From positions 65,939,603 to 66,003,602 of the forward strand of contig OZ024929.1 of the NCBI GenBank assembly GCA_964017235.1: a DNA stretch of 64,000 bases, in the 5' to 3' direction. The DNA comes from Sabellastarte sp. h YS-2021 (taxonomy: Eukaryota > Annelida > Polychaeta > Sabellida > Sabellidae). Position 1 is the stretch's first letter; each line of letters starts with the position of its first letter. The notes below the pieces were generated by a model, which was not told the DNA's origin, did no database searches, and worked only from the letters and a program-made list of their open reading frames with translations. The position numbers were made by a program, and so were the translations under genes. Positions 37,950 through 51,535 of this stretch are shown here, piece by piece.

Positions 37950-40900
37950 GCACAAAATCATTTATAACTTGAAAACTGTTGCATCTAGAGCATTTTGTTA
38001 AAATATGTTATTCAGCTACTTTTTTCATAGCTACAATATGGTGAGTAAGTTGGGTGCCTGTCTCAATAGCTAAGTGAGTAATAGCTACTTTTGGGCTTTT
38101 CAGTAAATTCCATCATGAGTAGAATCACTTGTAACTTAAAAACTATTGCATTTAGAGAATTTCGTATAAATATGTTATTCAGCTACTTTTGGGTCAGCTA
38201 TAACATAGTAAAATTTTAGACCTGTAGCTCATGGCATAGCTGAGTAATAGCTACTTTTAGGTTATCACTGTTGAGTAAATCGCTTATAACTTGAAAACTA
38301 TTGCATTTAGAGAATTTCGTATAAATATGTTATTCAGCTACTTTTGGGTCAGCTATAACATAGTAAAATTTCAGACCTGTAGCTCATGGCATAGCTGAGT
38401 AATAGCTACTTTTAGGTTATCACTGTTGAGTAAATGGCTTATAACTTGGAAACTATTGCATTTAGAGTATTTTGTTTCAATATGTTATTCACCTATTTTG
38501 GGATCAGCTAAAACATAGTGAAGTTTCAGATCTGTGGCTCATTGCATAGCTGAGTAATAGCTACTTTGAAGTTCTCACTATTGAGTAAATCAGTTGTAAT
38601 TGGAAAACTATTGCATTTAGAGAATTTCGTATAAATATGTTATTCAGCTACTTTTGGGTCAGCTATAACATAGTAAAATTTCAGACCTGTAGCTCATGGC
38701 ATAGCTGAGTAATAGCTACTTTTAGGTCATCACTATTGAGTAAATCAGTTGTAACTTGAAAACTATTGCATTTACAATATTTTGCTTAAATATGTTGTTC
38801 ACCTACTTTTGGGTCAGCTATAACATAGTAAAATTTCAGACCTGTAGCTCATGGCATAGCTGAGTAATAGCTACTTTAAGGTCATCACTATTGAGTAAAT
38901 CAGTTGTAACTTGAAAACTATTGCATTTACAGTATTTTGCTTTAATATGTTGTTCACCTACTTTTGGGTCAGCTATAACATAGTGAAATTTCAGACCTGT
39001 AGCTCATTGCATAGCTGAGTAATAACTACTTTGAGGTTCTCACTATTGAGTAAATCAGTTGTAATTGCAAAACTATTGCATTTAGAGAATTTAGTATAAA
39101 TATGTTATTCAGCTACATTTGGGTCAACTATAACATAGTAAAATTTCAGACCTGTAGCTCATGGCATAGCTGAGTAATAGCTACTTTTAGGTCATCACTA
39201 TTGAGTAAATCAGTTGTAACTTGAAAACTATTGCATTTAGAGTATTTTGCTTAAATATGTTGTTCACCTACTTTTGGGTCAGCTATAACATAGTAAAATT
39301 TCAGACCTGTAGCTCATGGCATAGCTGAGTAATAGCTACTTTTAGGTTATCACTGTTGAGTAAATCACTTATAACTTGGAAATTATTGCATTTAGAGTAT
39401 TTTGTTTCAATATGTTATTCACCTATTTTGGGATCAGCTATAACATAGTGAAGTTTCAGATCTGTGGCTCATTGCATAGCTGAGTAATAGCTACTTTGAA
39501 GTTCTCACTATTGAGTAAATCAGTTGTAATTGGAAAACTATTGCATTTAGAGAATTTCGTATAAATATGTTATTCAGCTACTTTTGGGTCAGCTATAACA
39601 TAGTAAAATTTCAGACCTGTAGCTCATGGCATAGCTGAGTAATAGCTACTTTTAGGTCATCACTATTGAGTAAATCAGTTGTAACTTGAAAACTATTGCA
39701 TTTACAATATTTTGCTTAAATATGTTGTTCACCTACTTTTGGGTCAGCTATAACATAGTAAAATTTCAGACCTGTAGCTCATGGCATAGCTGAGTAATAG
39801 CTACTTTTAGGTCATCACTATTGAGTAAATCAGTTGTAACTTGAAAACTATTGCATTTACAGTATTTTGCTTAAATATGTTGTTCACCTTTTGGGTCAGC
39901 TATAACATAGTGAAATTTCAGACCTGTAGCTCATTGCATAGCTGAGTAGTAACTACTTTGAGGTTCTCACTATTGAGTAAATCAGTTGTAATTGCAAAAC
40001 TATTGCATTTAGAGAATTTAGTATAAATATGTTATTCAGCTACATTTGGGTCAACTATAACATAGTAAAATTTCAGACCTGTAGCTCATGGCATAGCTGA
40101 GTAATAGCTACTTTGAGGTCATCACTATTGAGTAAATCAGTTGTAACTTGAAAACTATTGCATTTAGAGTATTTTGCTTAAATATGTTGTTCACCTACTT
40201 TTGGGTCAGCTATAACATAGTAAAATTTCAGACCTGTAGCTCATGGCATAGCTGAGTAATAGCTACTTTTAGGTTATCACTGTTGAGTAAATCACTTATA
40301 ACTTGGAAATTATTGCATTTAGAGTATTTTGTTTCAATATGTTATTCACCTATTTTGGGGTCAGCTATAACATAGTGAAGTTGCAGACCTGTGACTCATT
40401 GCATAGCTGAGTAATAGCTACTTTGAAGTTCTCAATGTTGAGTAAATCACTTGTAATTTGAAAACTATTGCATTTAGAGAATTTAGTATAAATATGTTAT
40501 TCAGCTACTTTTGGGTCAGCTATAACATAGTAAAATTTCAGACCTGTAGCTCATGGCATAGCTGAGTAATAGCTACTTTTAGGTTATCACTGTTGAGTAA
40601 ATCACTTATAACTTGAAAACTATTGCATTTAGAGTATTTTGTTGCAATATGTTATTCACCTATTTTGGGGTCAGCTATAACATAGTGAAGTTCCAGACCT
40701 GTGGCTCATTGCATAGCTGAGTAATAGCTACTTTGAAGTTCTCACTGTTGAGTAAATCAGTTGTAATTGGAAAACTATTGCCTTTACAGAAATTTGTGCA
40801 AATATGTTATTCAGCTACTTTTGGGTCAGCTATAACATAGTGAAATTACAGACCTGTAGCTCATGGCACAACTGAGCAATAGCTATTCTCAGGCACTGAC

Positions 40901-41385
40901 TGTTGAGTAAATCAGCTATAACTTGAAAAATATTGCATTTGGAGTATTTTGTTAAAATATATTGTTCACCTACTTTTGGGTTAGCTATAACATAGTGAAA
41001 TTACAGACCTATAGCTCATGGCATAGCGGAGCAATAGCTATTTTCTGGTTCTCACTATTGAGTAAATCAGTTGTAACTTGAAAACTATTGCATTTACAGT
41101 ATTTTGCTTAAATATGTTGTTCAGCTACTTTTAGGTCAGCTATAACAGAGCAAAAATTCAGACATGTAGCTCATTGCATAGCTGAGTAATAGTTACTTTG
41201 AGGTTCTCACTCTTGAGTAAATCAGTTGTAACTTGAAAATTATTACATTTAGAGTATTTTGTTAAATATGTTATTCACAGACGTTTTGGTCAGCTATAAC
41301 ATAGTGAAATTGCAGACCTCTATGTCATGGGATAGCTGAGCAATAGCTTCTTTCAGGTTCTCACTGTTGAGTAAATCATTGTATC
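37950..41385. repeat. 155-bp satellite array with a 930-bp higher-order period
   Basis: The monomer is about 154-156 bp and contains CTACTTTTGGGTCAGCTATA, TTTCAGACCTGTAGCTCATG, GCATAGCTGAGTAATAGCTA and GAGTAAATCAGTTGTAACTT. A variant unit with TTTCAGATCTGTGGCTCATT at 38521 recurs at 39451, exactly 930 bases on, with its neighbours matching, and again near 40378. Six monomers thus form a higher-order unit. Confidence 0.9.
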
Positions 41386-41389
41386 CAAC

Positions 41390-42640
41390 CTGTAGGAAAT
41401 CATGGGCTGGGAATCTGTTAATATGGTCCGATTTGACCTTGGAACTCTCCTTCAAGGTCAAATGAGGATAGCCAAACATAAAAGTGCTTATAACTTGCTT
41501 ATTATTGGTCCCAGAGGTTGGAATGAAAACCAACCTATAGAAAATCATGAGCTGGGAATTTTTTGGTGTGGTCGGATTTCACCATGGACCCCTCCTTCAA
41601 GGTCAAATGAGGATAGCCAAACTTAAAAGTGCTTATAACTCACTTATTATTGGTCCTAGAGGTTTCGAATGGAAAACCAACCTATAGAAAATCATGGGCT
41701 GGGAATCTTTTGGTGTGGTCGGATTTGACCTTAGACCCCTCCTTCCAGGTCAAACGAAGATAGCCAAACTTAAAGTGCTTTTTACTCGCGTATTATTGGT
41801 CTTGGAGGTTTGGGATGGTAAACCAACATATAGGAAATCATGGGCTGGGATTCTTTTGGTGTGGTCAGATTTGACCTGGGACCCCTCCTTCAAGGGCAGT
41901 TGAGGATAGCCAAACTTACAATTGCTTAGAACTCACTTATTATTGGTCCTACAAGTTTGGGATGGTAAACAAGCTACAGGAAATCATGGGCTGGGAATTT
42001 TTTTGTGTGGTCGGATTTGACCTTGGATCCCCTCCTTCAAGGTCAAACAAGGATAGCCAAACTTAAAAGTGCCTATAACTCGCTTATTATTGGTGCTAGA
42101 GGTTTGGGATGGTAAACCATCCTATAGGAAATCATGGGCTGGGAATCTTTTGGTGTGGTCGGATTTGACCTTGGACCCTGCCTTCAAGGTCAAACGAGGA
42201 TAGCCAAACTTAAAAGTGCTTATAACTCGCTTATTAATGGTCCTAGAAGTTTGGGATGGTAAACCAACATATAGGAAATCATGGGCTGGGATTCTTTGGG
42301 TGTGGTCAGATTTGACCTTGGACTCCTCCTTCAAGGTCAATTGAGGATAGCCAAACTTAAAATTGCTTATAACTCACTTATTATTGGTCCTACAGGCTTG
42401 GGATGGTAAACCACCTACAGGAAATCATGGACTGGGAATCTTTTGGTGTGGTCGGATTTGACCTTGGACCCTTCCTTCAAGGTCAAACAAGGACAGCCAA
42501 ACTTAAAAGTGCTTATAACTCTCTTATTATTGGTCCTAGAGGTTTGGGATGGTAAACCAACCTATAGGAAATCATGGGCTGGGAATGTTTTTGTGTGGTT
42601 GGATTTGACCTTGGACCCCTTCTTCAAGGTCGTACGAGGA
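41390..42640. repeat. 145-bp satellite array
   Basis: Units start with GGAAATCATGGGCTGGGAAT and include GTGTGGTCGGATTTGACCTT, CTTCAAGGTCAAACGAGGAT and ACTCGCTTATTATTGGTCCT. About eight or nine units, period about 145 (for example 41693, 41838, 41984). Confidence 0.9.
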
Positions 42641-42921
42641 TATTGCATTTGCAGTATTTCTTTAAATATGTTTTAACCTACTTTTTACACTTAAACAGTT
42701 ACCTTGTTACTTTCCTTCATAATACCATTTGCAGGGCACAACTTTTTTGTCCTTCTGTCAGCTTGAGAATTCCTTTTGAACATGCTGTTCAATTACCATT
42801 TACTGTACTTCTGTACAGCACTTTCCCTGATAATTATGCTTTCCTCTCATTATTACCTTCACAAATCAAAAACACTCAGTCAGCTGACACAGTGCCCGTT
42901 CACGGGCACTCTCCTCTTGTT

Positions 42922-43740
42922 ATTGGCTGTCGTCGCGATACGCCTCAATTTTAAACTAATCAGATAGTGGAATAGAAATACCACGAGTGTGCTTTGTTTA
43001 CAAAATGGTGGAATCGTAGATCCAAGAAATATTATTAGGACACACGGACTGGCATCTTTTTCGGTTGGCACATGTAGTTTGCAGACAGAATTTTAGAAGT
43101 TACAGTATTTTTGGTGGAAATACTACGAATTTGAACTTTATTTACATCATTTTGTGAGTATTTTGTGAGTATGGTGGACTAACATGGCATCTTCTGGACA
43201 ACAACAGAGATTTTTTTTGACCATTTAATCTCAGCTCTTGACAAAGATTCTCATTGTGCCCACTAGTGTTGGAACGATCAGATCAAATTTAAGAAAAAAG
43301 TTTGAAGTGGACCAGGGGATCAAATAGCTATTCACAAAGCCGGGATAAAGATAAAATAGAGCAGATTCATTTCAAGTGACAAACCCCAACAAATACACTA
43401 GCTTAAATATATCAAAGTACCTTAACGATTCCGCACACATGTGTTGCACTTGTGTCGCCAAACAATACTTTTCAACATCGCCACTGGGTTCTGCTTCACG
43501 AATTTTCGTCCAATCCGATTGCTTGTAAAATGTGTAAACATTCCTCTATTAACCCTTATTTTATAAAAAAAAATCACTTCAGATATGTTACAAGCATCCG
43601 GGCTTGCATCGACAAAAATATAAGAGCCCATTCTTAAACTTAACTTTACTTACTTACAAATTACTTGCGGGCAGGTGGCAGTTTCAAACACTGTTTATAT
43701 CTGCCGCCATATTTAGAGGAAGTCGATACTTTAAGTAGAT
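42922..43740. other. Spacer between element A copy 2 and DIRS remains
   Basis: No gene recognised. Short minus- and plus-strand frames around 43422-43637 shadow each other and resemble nothing known. Confidence 0.4.
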
Positions 43741-46300
43741 TCTAAATATCTCTTGACCACACACAGCCCTTCTTTGCTCCCACAAGGCTGAGAGACCACT
43801 TCAAATTCATCAGCAGTCTTCCGGCTGACCTCGGCCTGTATCCACCGACCAACTTAGCACCGAACCAGTACCCAGACAGGTGTCCAGCATGCCAGGCACG
43901 GAGGTGGTTAACTGTCTGATACTGATAAGGACCCTGATTCCGACTGACTCTTTTCAGCGTATTACTGGCCAGACAGTAGAGGGTGATCTGTCTGACCTAG
44001 ACTGAGATATCTTGATTAACAATGTGGAACAGGCCCTGTCTGAAGAAAAAAAAAACAGGGAGACCATGTGTGGTATCTTCTATGGGTGGGACTTGTACCC
44101 CCGATGTCTCTATGTCAAGTGCTAAGGATAACCCCTTTGCAGCACCCGAGCAGCAGCCAGTGGGAAATATCACCATCAACCTACCCACAGGTGACTGGTT
44201 GTGCCAGAAAATGGATAAACTGAACTTGACATTAGTGCAAGGATATCCATCCAGAAGCTTGGAAATCGGCAGTCTAATGAGGGACTAGTTTAAGGCGACT
44301 GAGTCTCGAGCCAAGTGGTATGGACTGCAGCCTAACCAGGATAGGCCGGCTGGATCAGTATCTTTCTGGCAGTGACTGCGCAAAACTGAACAGCTCTTAC
44401 AGTAGAGTTGTCAGATCGTCCGGACTCACTATACTGGCACTGGCTTCACTACCATCTCACAGGATACCCTCAGGAGATGGGAGAAGGCTGTGCGTGAATC
44501 ATCATTAGTGCTGTGAAATCTCTTCGAATATCGGGTTTGATGTTTGGTATCTGTATAAGCTAGCGAACTTCGGTCTAGTTCGATCTTTGAAACGTTTTCA
44601 AAACCAGTTAAAACGCAGAAATCTCGCATAAAATCTTGTCACTTTTTGAAAATGTAGCAAAAATGTAAAATCCATATATATTTTAAATAAATTCCGCCAT
44701 ATTTTCAACAAAAGAAACAAGTTTTATAGACGGGCGAAAATAGGATCCGTTGGGATGTGGGGTCATATTGGGGATTTCTAAACGTTTTGCAAAGTCCGAA
44801 TTTCAGACGTTTTGAACCGAACTCTGAAATCGGGGCAGTAAACGAGCGAACTATCGAACTTCTTCAAACATCGGCACAGCACTAATTATCATACGTCTCC
44901 AACCAGGCAGCTGGACTCAGCAGGTGCCTTAGCAAGGTCCAGCAGGATATGCAATCTCAACTGAAGGTTATGCAGTTGGAACAAGCCAAAGGGAAGTCGG
45001 CCAGGAAGGTGGGTTTCAGTATTTGATGACTTTAATTCTAGTATCACACAGTGCATGGCCAAGGCAATGGAGCATTTGTCAGACTTTGTCTTTGTAACTA
45101 TGTCAAATGTTATCCTTTTACAAAGAGACACTTGTCTGGCACATGTCAAGTCTGGGATTAAACCGGACACCCTGGCTGTCCTATGACAGGCTCCACTTGA
45201 ATTGGCCACTCTCTTCCCAAACAACATACTGAAAATCAGAAAAGGCTGAAGAAGACATCAAGTATGAAGACAAGGGCCATGCACACTCAAGCAATTCCAG
45301 CTGCAAAGATAGCTGGTATCATCCTTAAAAAAGGTCAGAAAAGGCACCTCAGGACAGCAAGTGTGGCAGACCAGCCTGGAAAACCATTGGCTGGTTCAAC
45401 AAGAAGAAGGGCAGGCACCAGTCCGACAAGTTCTCATCACTACCAGATAAGGGTCAGTGGTCATTTAAATAACAATTATTGTGTAAATGCTCCAATACAG
45501 GCACAACGACTGATCAGGATTGAAGAGACTGTAAACTTGAATCAGTGTCACCAGACTGGACCAATATCCAGGGACAGTAAAATCTTGTAAGACAGTGAAG
45601 ACTTCTGTAAACTCAGTTGTTGCAAATCATGCACATATTGTAAAAGGGCAGCCACAAAGGAAAGGCGTAAGTCAGGCTATTGTCCATCAGAAATTAAGAT
45701 ATGTGAAAAGTGTGGGTCAATTGAGTTTTGTCAAACCTGACAAGTGTCAAAATTGCTGCTCAAGATCTACCTGTGGGTGCAAGACTATACCAGTTTTGGG
45801 GAAATTTGGGAAGCCTTGGGGACCGGTCCAAAGGTCATAAAATGCTGAAAGAAGGTTACACTCTTTACTTCTGGACCCGCCCAAATCTGACAAGGTCACC
45901 GACCGTTATAGGCTGCTATGTCAATCCTGTCGGGAACCTCTGTAGACCTGACAGAGGCATTATATGCAATTGTGACCAAAAAATGCAGTAGAGCTGGTCA
46001 AAAATCAGAAATCTCTGGAGATTGTCAACCGACTATCTTCTGGTCCCAACAACCCATGGAGAAACATTCTAGATCTCGGCATTCTTAACCAATTCTTTAA
46101 GGCCGAAAAATTCAAAATGGAGACACGGCATAAGCACACATAAGCATCCAACAGTACCTAGATAACACAAAACCTGTCTCCAACATACACAATCTCTAGT
46201 ACTAGCAATTTGTCAGGAATTGGGATGGTTGATGAACATGGAGAAGTCAGAACTGCTTTAATGTCCATGTGACATATTTCTGGAAAGATGCTAAATATTA
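43741..46300 (+). pseudogene. DIRS-like retroelement remains (gag and start of RT)
   Basis: Degenerate plus-strand pieces follow DIRS order: NVEQALSEEK near 44020, QPNQDRPAGSVSFWQ near 44330, a gag-like ISQDTLRRWEKAV near 44455 and SKVQQDMQSQLKVMQLEQA near 44935. Further on come RT-like NNPWRNILDLG...FFKAEKFKMET near 46055-46125 and NMEKSELL near 46240. Many frameshifts and stops break it. A hAT MITE at 44506-44884 splits the gag. Family assignment is from recalled motif style, so moderate. Confidence 0.55.
44506..44884. mobile_element. 379-bp hAT-type MITE inside the DIRS remains
   Basis: Ends TAGTGCTGTG at 44506 and CACAGCACTA ending 44884, flanked by ATCATCAT (44498-44505) and ATTATCAT (44885-44892), matching in seven of eight bases. 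Inner GAACTTC/GAAGTTC-type words repeat. No frame of its own. Confidence 0.8.
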
Positions 46301-47103
46301 GAAACAGTTAACCTGTTATTTGACGGTTAGTGCAAGGAACTACCTGGCTAACAAATTATCCTAATCTTTTTCTAGCAAATCCTGCTAATAGTTAGTTTTG
46401 GTGCCTGCACGTTTGACATATTTCCCCAGATACAATGCATCTGAAATAGTTAACCAGTTGGTAGACTGCTGATGCAGATATTTGACGAAAGTTATTTGTT
46501 TCACCCTTAAGCAAGAAAACAACAACTTGGTCCATTTCCCCCTCTTATTTCGAAACAAAATGACAATGTACAGAAATAATGGAATCCCTGATGAAACTTT
46601 GCTCCCTCTTCCTAGTTATTAACAGTGAGGAATGCAATGTCTGACAGATTCTATGTTGTTTAGTATGTTGTCAATCCATTCATAAAGTATTTTATTTTTA
46701 TCAAGGCTGGACCATATGTGTGCAGAGATTAAGCACCAAAGATTTCCATGTAATGCTAGCAATCCTGATTTCTCTGTCACATTTAAAACTTCATTTTATT
46801 GCGTTAATACATCCTATCCAATGGACAATTGCTAATCCGGTCGGCACAGACCGGCCCGCCAAACGACAGAAAAAGTCATCCCTTTGCATGCATACTGGCC
46901 GGCCAGCCCTGGTGTGCACTCGCCAGGTGGCGCATCGCACTTGCTTCCTGACTAGACAGCGTGACGTCATAGCATCTTTTTCATTTGGCGCATGGATGTG
47001 CACAGAATATTTCTGCTCTTTTTTTTTGTGAAATATTGCCAGGATATTTGATTTTTAGCAATTCTTTTTGCTATTATACTTTGTGGAGACTGTATAGACT
47101 ATC
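46301..47103. other. Region between the two DIRS-like pieces
   Basis: No gene; GC-richer at 46830-46975 with GGCCGGCC and a TGACGTCA at 46961-46968, which could be the leader or terminal repeat of the next DIRS-like copy. Confidence 0.4.
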
Positions 47104-48189
47104 ATGTCATCTGGACAAAAAGGGGGGGGGGAGTTGTGGCCATGCAATGGCCTCTTTTGATGGGCATGCCTTTTGCGCCCGCTGCAGGGACAAGAAGAAA
47201 GGGGAAGATCCTTTTGTGAAATCACCAGAGAGCGAGTAAGTTTTGCATTGTCCTTACACCTGAACAGCTAACTCAACTTTCTACACCGTCTTGTAGACTT
47301 AAAAAAGAGAAAAGAAGGCTAAGAAATTGGAAGCAACTCCTACTAAGGACAGTACTCTTGTCGACCCGTCCTCAGTTGCCGTCATAGGCCCTGTGTCTGT
47401 CACTGCTACAGCCTCATCTCCACCCCCTGTAGTCCCTGAAAAGGTCAAGAAAGATAAGCCGTCTTCTTCAAAGTCTAAGAAATCTGATAAATCGGTCGAA
47501 GATTCCAAGTATGATTAACTTGATAGGAAATAGACCGACCGCTTCAATAGACTGGAAGCACTACTTATGGCTAAATCTCTTCAACCTGCTGATAACCGCC
47601 CTTCTCTGCCTCAGAGTTCCCCATCTCACTCTCCACCAGCAGCTGTCTCCAAAGATTCTGAGCCTTTCTTCCAACCTATTACTACAGGGCGCACTGGCAC
47701 CGACTCCTCTGTACTTGTACATCAGTCAGCCAGCCAGCCCAGGTCCGATGTTTCACCACCATATTTTCGAATTTCAGAGGTAATTAAGCGTCCCTGAAAG
47801 GGCGCTTATTTGTTTTCGCCTCAGTTTCCTCGCCGCCGCATTATGGTCTCCCTTGAATATCTCCCTTATTATTAGAAGATTTCAAACCATATTTGGCAGT
47901 CATATACCTTAGGCGTGGGAAAATTTTTCTGCATGCTTAAATTTGACCTTTGACCTTTATGAAGGTCACATGATCAAAAACAATTTTTTTAAGTACACCC
48001 CCCCGTCATCACAGTTCAGGAAAAACTACTTGCTACACAGCCTTATAATTTGACACACCTGTTCATACTATCGAAAACGCGAGCTGATTAGATTTTGGGA
48101 GCAATCCCTTGAAAAATGTCTCATTTATGGGTGATTTCCTCACACCTTCCAATCTGAGAGCCTTAAATTTAGGTCAACCCCCCTATTAT

Positions 48190-51177
48190 TATCTCCCGCC
48201 GGGTTTTAGTCCGAGAGGGAGATTATGAAATGATGTCTGTGTGTGCGTGCGTGTGTGCGTTAGTCACGCAGATTTCTCCAAAACTGCTACAGCTACAGAT
48301 TTTTTGTAAATTAATTGTCCCAATGAATTTTCATGCCCTTGAAATTTTTTTTGGTTTTATTGACTTAGGCCTAAAGATAGGTGAGTAATAGCAATCTTAG
48401 CTACTTTGAGTAAAGGGCTCATAACTCAAAAACTATTGCAGTAACAAGTTTTTCTTCAAATATGTTGTTCAGCTACTTTGTCCTTAGCTATAAGATGGTA
48501 CATAGTTTGGGGTCCCATTGCATGCCATAAGTGAGTAATAGCTATTTTCTCATTTGTAGCTAAATAACCGAAGAAGTAAATGTCAAATATCTTCAAAAGT
48601 ATTAAAGTTGCCCATCTACTTTTTGGTAAGCTATAACATAGTAAAGTTTCAGACCTGTTGCACCTTGGATAGCTGAGTTATAGCTACTTTGAAATTCTGA
48701 CTGTTGAGTAAAGCCATTGTAACTCCAAAACTATTGCAGTTAGAGTATTTTCCTAAAATATGTTGTTCAGCTACTTTGTCCTTAGCTATAAGATGGTACA
48801 TAGTTTGGGGTTCTATTGCATGCCATAAGTGAGTAATAGCTATTTTGTTATTTGTAGCAAAATCATGACATAAGTAGATGTCAAATATCTTCAAAAGTAT
48901 TAAAGTTAGGGAATTCTTTTCAAATATGTTATCCATCTACTTTTTCATAAGCTATCACATAGTAAAGTTTCGGATCTGTTGCACATTGGATAGCTGAGTA
49001 ATAGCTACTTTGAAATTCTACAGTTGAGTAAATCCATTGTAACTCCAAAACTATTGCAGTTACAATATTTTCGTAAAATATGTTGTTCAGCTACTTTGTC
49101 CTTAGCTATAAGCTGGCATGTAGTTTGGGGTTCTATTGCATGCCATAAGTGAGTAATAGCTATTTTCTTATTAGTAGCAAAATAATGACATAAGTAAATG
49201 TCAAATATCTTCAGAAGTATTAAAGTTACGGAATTCTTTTCAAATATGTCATTCATCTACTTTTTTGTAAGCTATCACATAGTAAAGTTTCAGACCTGTT
49301 GCACATTGCATAGCTAAGTAATAGCTACTTTGAAATTGTGACTGTTGAGTAAATCCATTGTAACTCCAAAACTATTGCAGTTACAGCTTTTTCTTCAAAT
49401 ATGTTGTTCAGCTACTTTGTCCTTAACTATAAGATGGTATATATTTTGGGGTTGTTTTGCATGCCATAAGTGAGTAATAGCTATTTTCTTATTTGTAGCA
49501 AAATAACAACATAAGTAAATGTCAAATATCTTCAAAAGTATTAAAGTTAGGGAAATATTTTCAAATATGTTATTCATCTAGTTTTTGATAACCTATCACA
49601 TAGTAAAGTTTCAGACCTGTTGCACATTGGATAGCCGAGTAATACCTACTTTGAAATTGTGACTGCAGGGTAAATGCATATAGTTTGGGGTTCTATTGCA
49701 TGCCATAAGTGAGTAATAGCTATTTTCTTATTTGTGGCAAAATAATGACATAATTTTTCTCAAATAACTGCTTCATCTACTTTTGGGAGAGCTTTCACAT
49801 GGTGAAGTTCCAGACCCGTAGCTAATTACTCACCTACTCAAAATGAGTAAATGTGAATTATCCCTAAAAGTATTGGGGATATCCAATTTTTCTTAAATAA
49901 CTCATTCACCTACTTTTGGAAGAGCTTTCACTTGGTGAAGTTTCAGACCTGTAGCTAATTATCCACCTACTCAAAATGAGTAAATGCTAATTATCTCTAA
50001 AAGTATTGTGGATATCCAATTTTTATCAAATTACTCGTTCATCTACTTTTGGGAGAGCTTTCACATTGTGAAGTTCCAGACCCGTAGCTAATTACTCACC
50101 TACTCAAGATGAGTAAATGTGAATTATCTGTAAAAGTATTGCAGATATCCAATTTTTCTCAAATAACTCATTCACCTACTTTTGGGAGAGCTTTTACTTG
50201 GTGAGGTTTCAGACCCGTAGCGAATTATTCACCTACTCAAAATGAGTAAATGTGAATTATCTCTAAAGGTATTGCGGATATCCAATTTTTATCAAATAAC
50301 TCATTGATCTACTTTTGGGAGGGCTTTCACATGGTGAAGTTCCAGACCTGTAGCTAATTACTCACCAACTGAAAATGAGTAAATGTGAATTATCTCTAAA
50401 AGTATTGCAGATAGCCAATTTTTATCAAATAACTCATTCACCTACTTCTGGGAGAGCTTTCACTTGGTGAAGTTTCAGATCCGTAGCTAATTATTCACCT
50501 CCTCAAAATGAGTAAATGCTAATTATCTCTAAAAGTATTGCGGGTATCCAATTTTTATCAAATTACTCGTTCATCTACTTTTGGGAGAGCTTTCACATGG
50601 TGAAGTTCCAGACCCGTAGCTAATTACTCACCTAATCAAAATGAGTAAATGTGAATTATCTGTAAAAGTATTTCAGATAGCCAATTTTTCTCAAATAACT
50701 CATTCACCTACTTTTGGGAGAGCTTTCACTTGGTGAAGTTTCACACCCGTAGTTAATTATTCACCTACTCAAAATGAGTAAATGCGAATTATCTCTACAA
50801 GTATTGCAGATAGCCAGTATTTCGGAAATAACCCATTCACATACATTTTGGAGAGCTTTCAATTAGTGAATTTTCAGATCCGTAGCTAATTACTCACCTA
50901 CTCAAAATGAGTAACTGCCTATTATCACTAAAAGTATTGCAGATAGCCAATATTTCTCAAATAACTCATTCACCTACATTTTGGAGAGCTTTCACATGCT
51001 AAATTTTTTTAATGAATTTTTTAAATGATTTTTAATGCATTAAAATTCATGAAATCATGCACTAAATCAATTATAACTTGAAAAGTATTACATTTAGAGC
51101 ACCTTGTTAAAATATGTTATCTTTAGTACATCTAATTTATATGGCGGGAGATAAATGCATGCGTCAGAATGCTTGTC
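48190..51177. mobile_element. Element C, copy 1, with TATCTCCCGCC inverted ends
   Basis: TATCTCCCGCC at 48190 is mirrored by GGCGGGAGATA at 51143-51153, followed by about 24 bases (ATGCATGCG...AATGC) before element B sequence resumes at TCTTAAGTATTGC. The 5' tip can form a hairpin (TCTCCC...GGGAGA, 48192-48222). Inside: about 310-bp units (TGCCATAAGTGAGTAATAGC at about 48533, 48832, 49141, 49462), then 132-bp units. The last 120 bases contain a piece of element A (TTTTTAATGCATTAAAATTC). No coding frame. Confidence 0.72.
49755..51000. repeat. 132-bp satellite array in element C
   Basis: Units carry CACCTACTTTTGGGAGAGCT, GTGAAGTTTCAGACCCGTAG and CTACTCAAAATGAGTAAATG, period about 131-134. Words align with the 155-bp unit of element A, indicating common ancestry. 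Confidence 0.88.
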
Positions 51178-51535
51178 TTCTTAAGTATTGCATTTAGAGC
51201 CATAAAATGTATTGGGAGGTAATAGGAAACCATATGTGGAGAGTCTAAATAGCCGGTCAGTTTTACCCCACGCCCCCCCCCCCCCCCCCCCCCCCCTTAT
51301 GGGTCAAACTGGGGTCATAAAATAGCTGATTTTCAGTTTTTGCCTTATATCTCCTTTATTGTTGCTTTTATAGCTTCAGAATGTATTAAGAGGTATTGGG
51401 AAAGCATATGTGGAGAGTCTAAGTAGCGGGTCAGTTTTACCACCCGACCCCCCCAGCCCCTTATGGGTCAAACTGGGGTCACAAAATAGCTGATTTTGAG
51501 TTTTTGTCTTGTATCTCCTTTATCGTTGCTTTTAT

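Larger units (their letters stand above)
37544..42921 (+). mobile_element. Element A, copy 2, complete: hairpin, two satellite arrays, 3' hairpin
   Basis: Layout: 5' palindrome module (37544 to about 37950), 155-bp array (to about 41385), 145-bp array (to about 42640), then a unique 3' module ending in GTGCCCGTTCACGGGCAC (stem 42892-42898 with 42903-42909) about 12 bases before the shared end CTCTCCTCTTG-TT. CAGTCAGCTGACA occurs near both ends. A hairpin shortly before the 3' terminus, T-rich insertion sites, no long target duplication and internal tandem repeats resemble Helentron-associated elements and the oyster 'pearl' type. No protein is encoded. Confidence 0.72.

Noticed and set aside
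37950..41385. CRISPR-like regular direct repeats
   Set aside because: Whole 155-bp units are repeated without unique spacers; eukaryotic satellite, no cas genes.
48649..49577. Three similar minus-strand frames of 60-95 codons
   Set aside because: They arise from the about 310-bp tandem units read in one frame; no ATG context or domain support.
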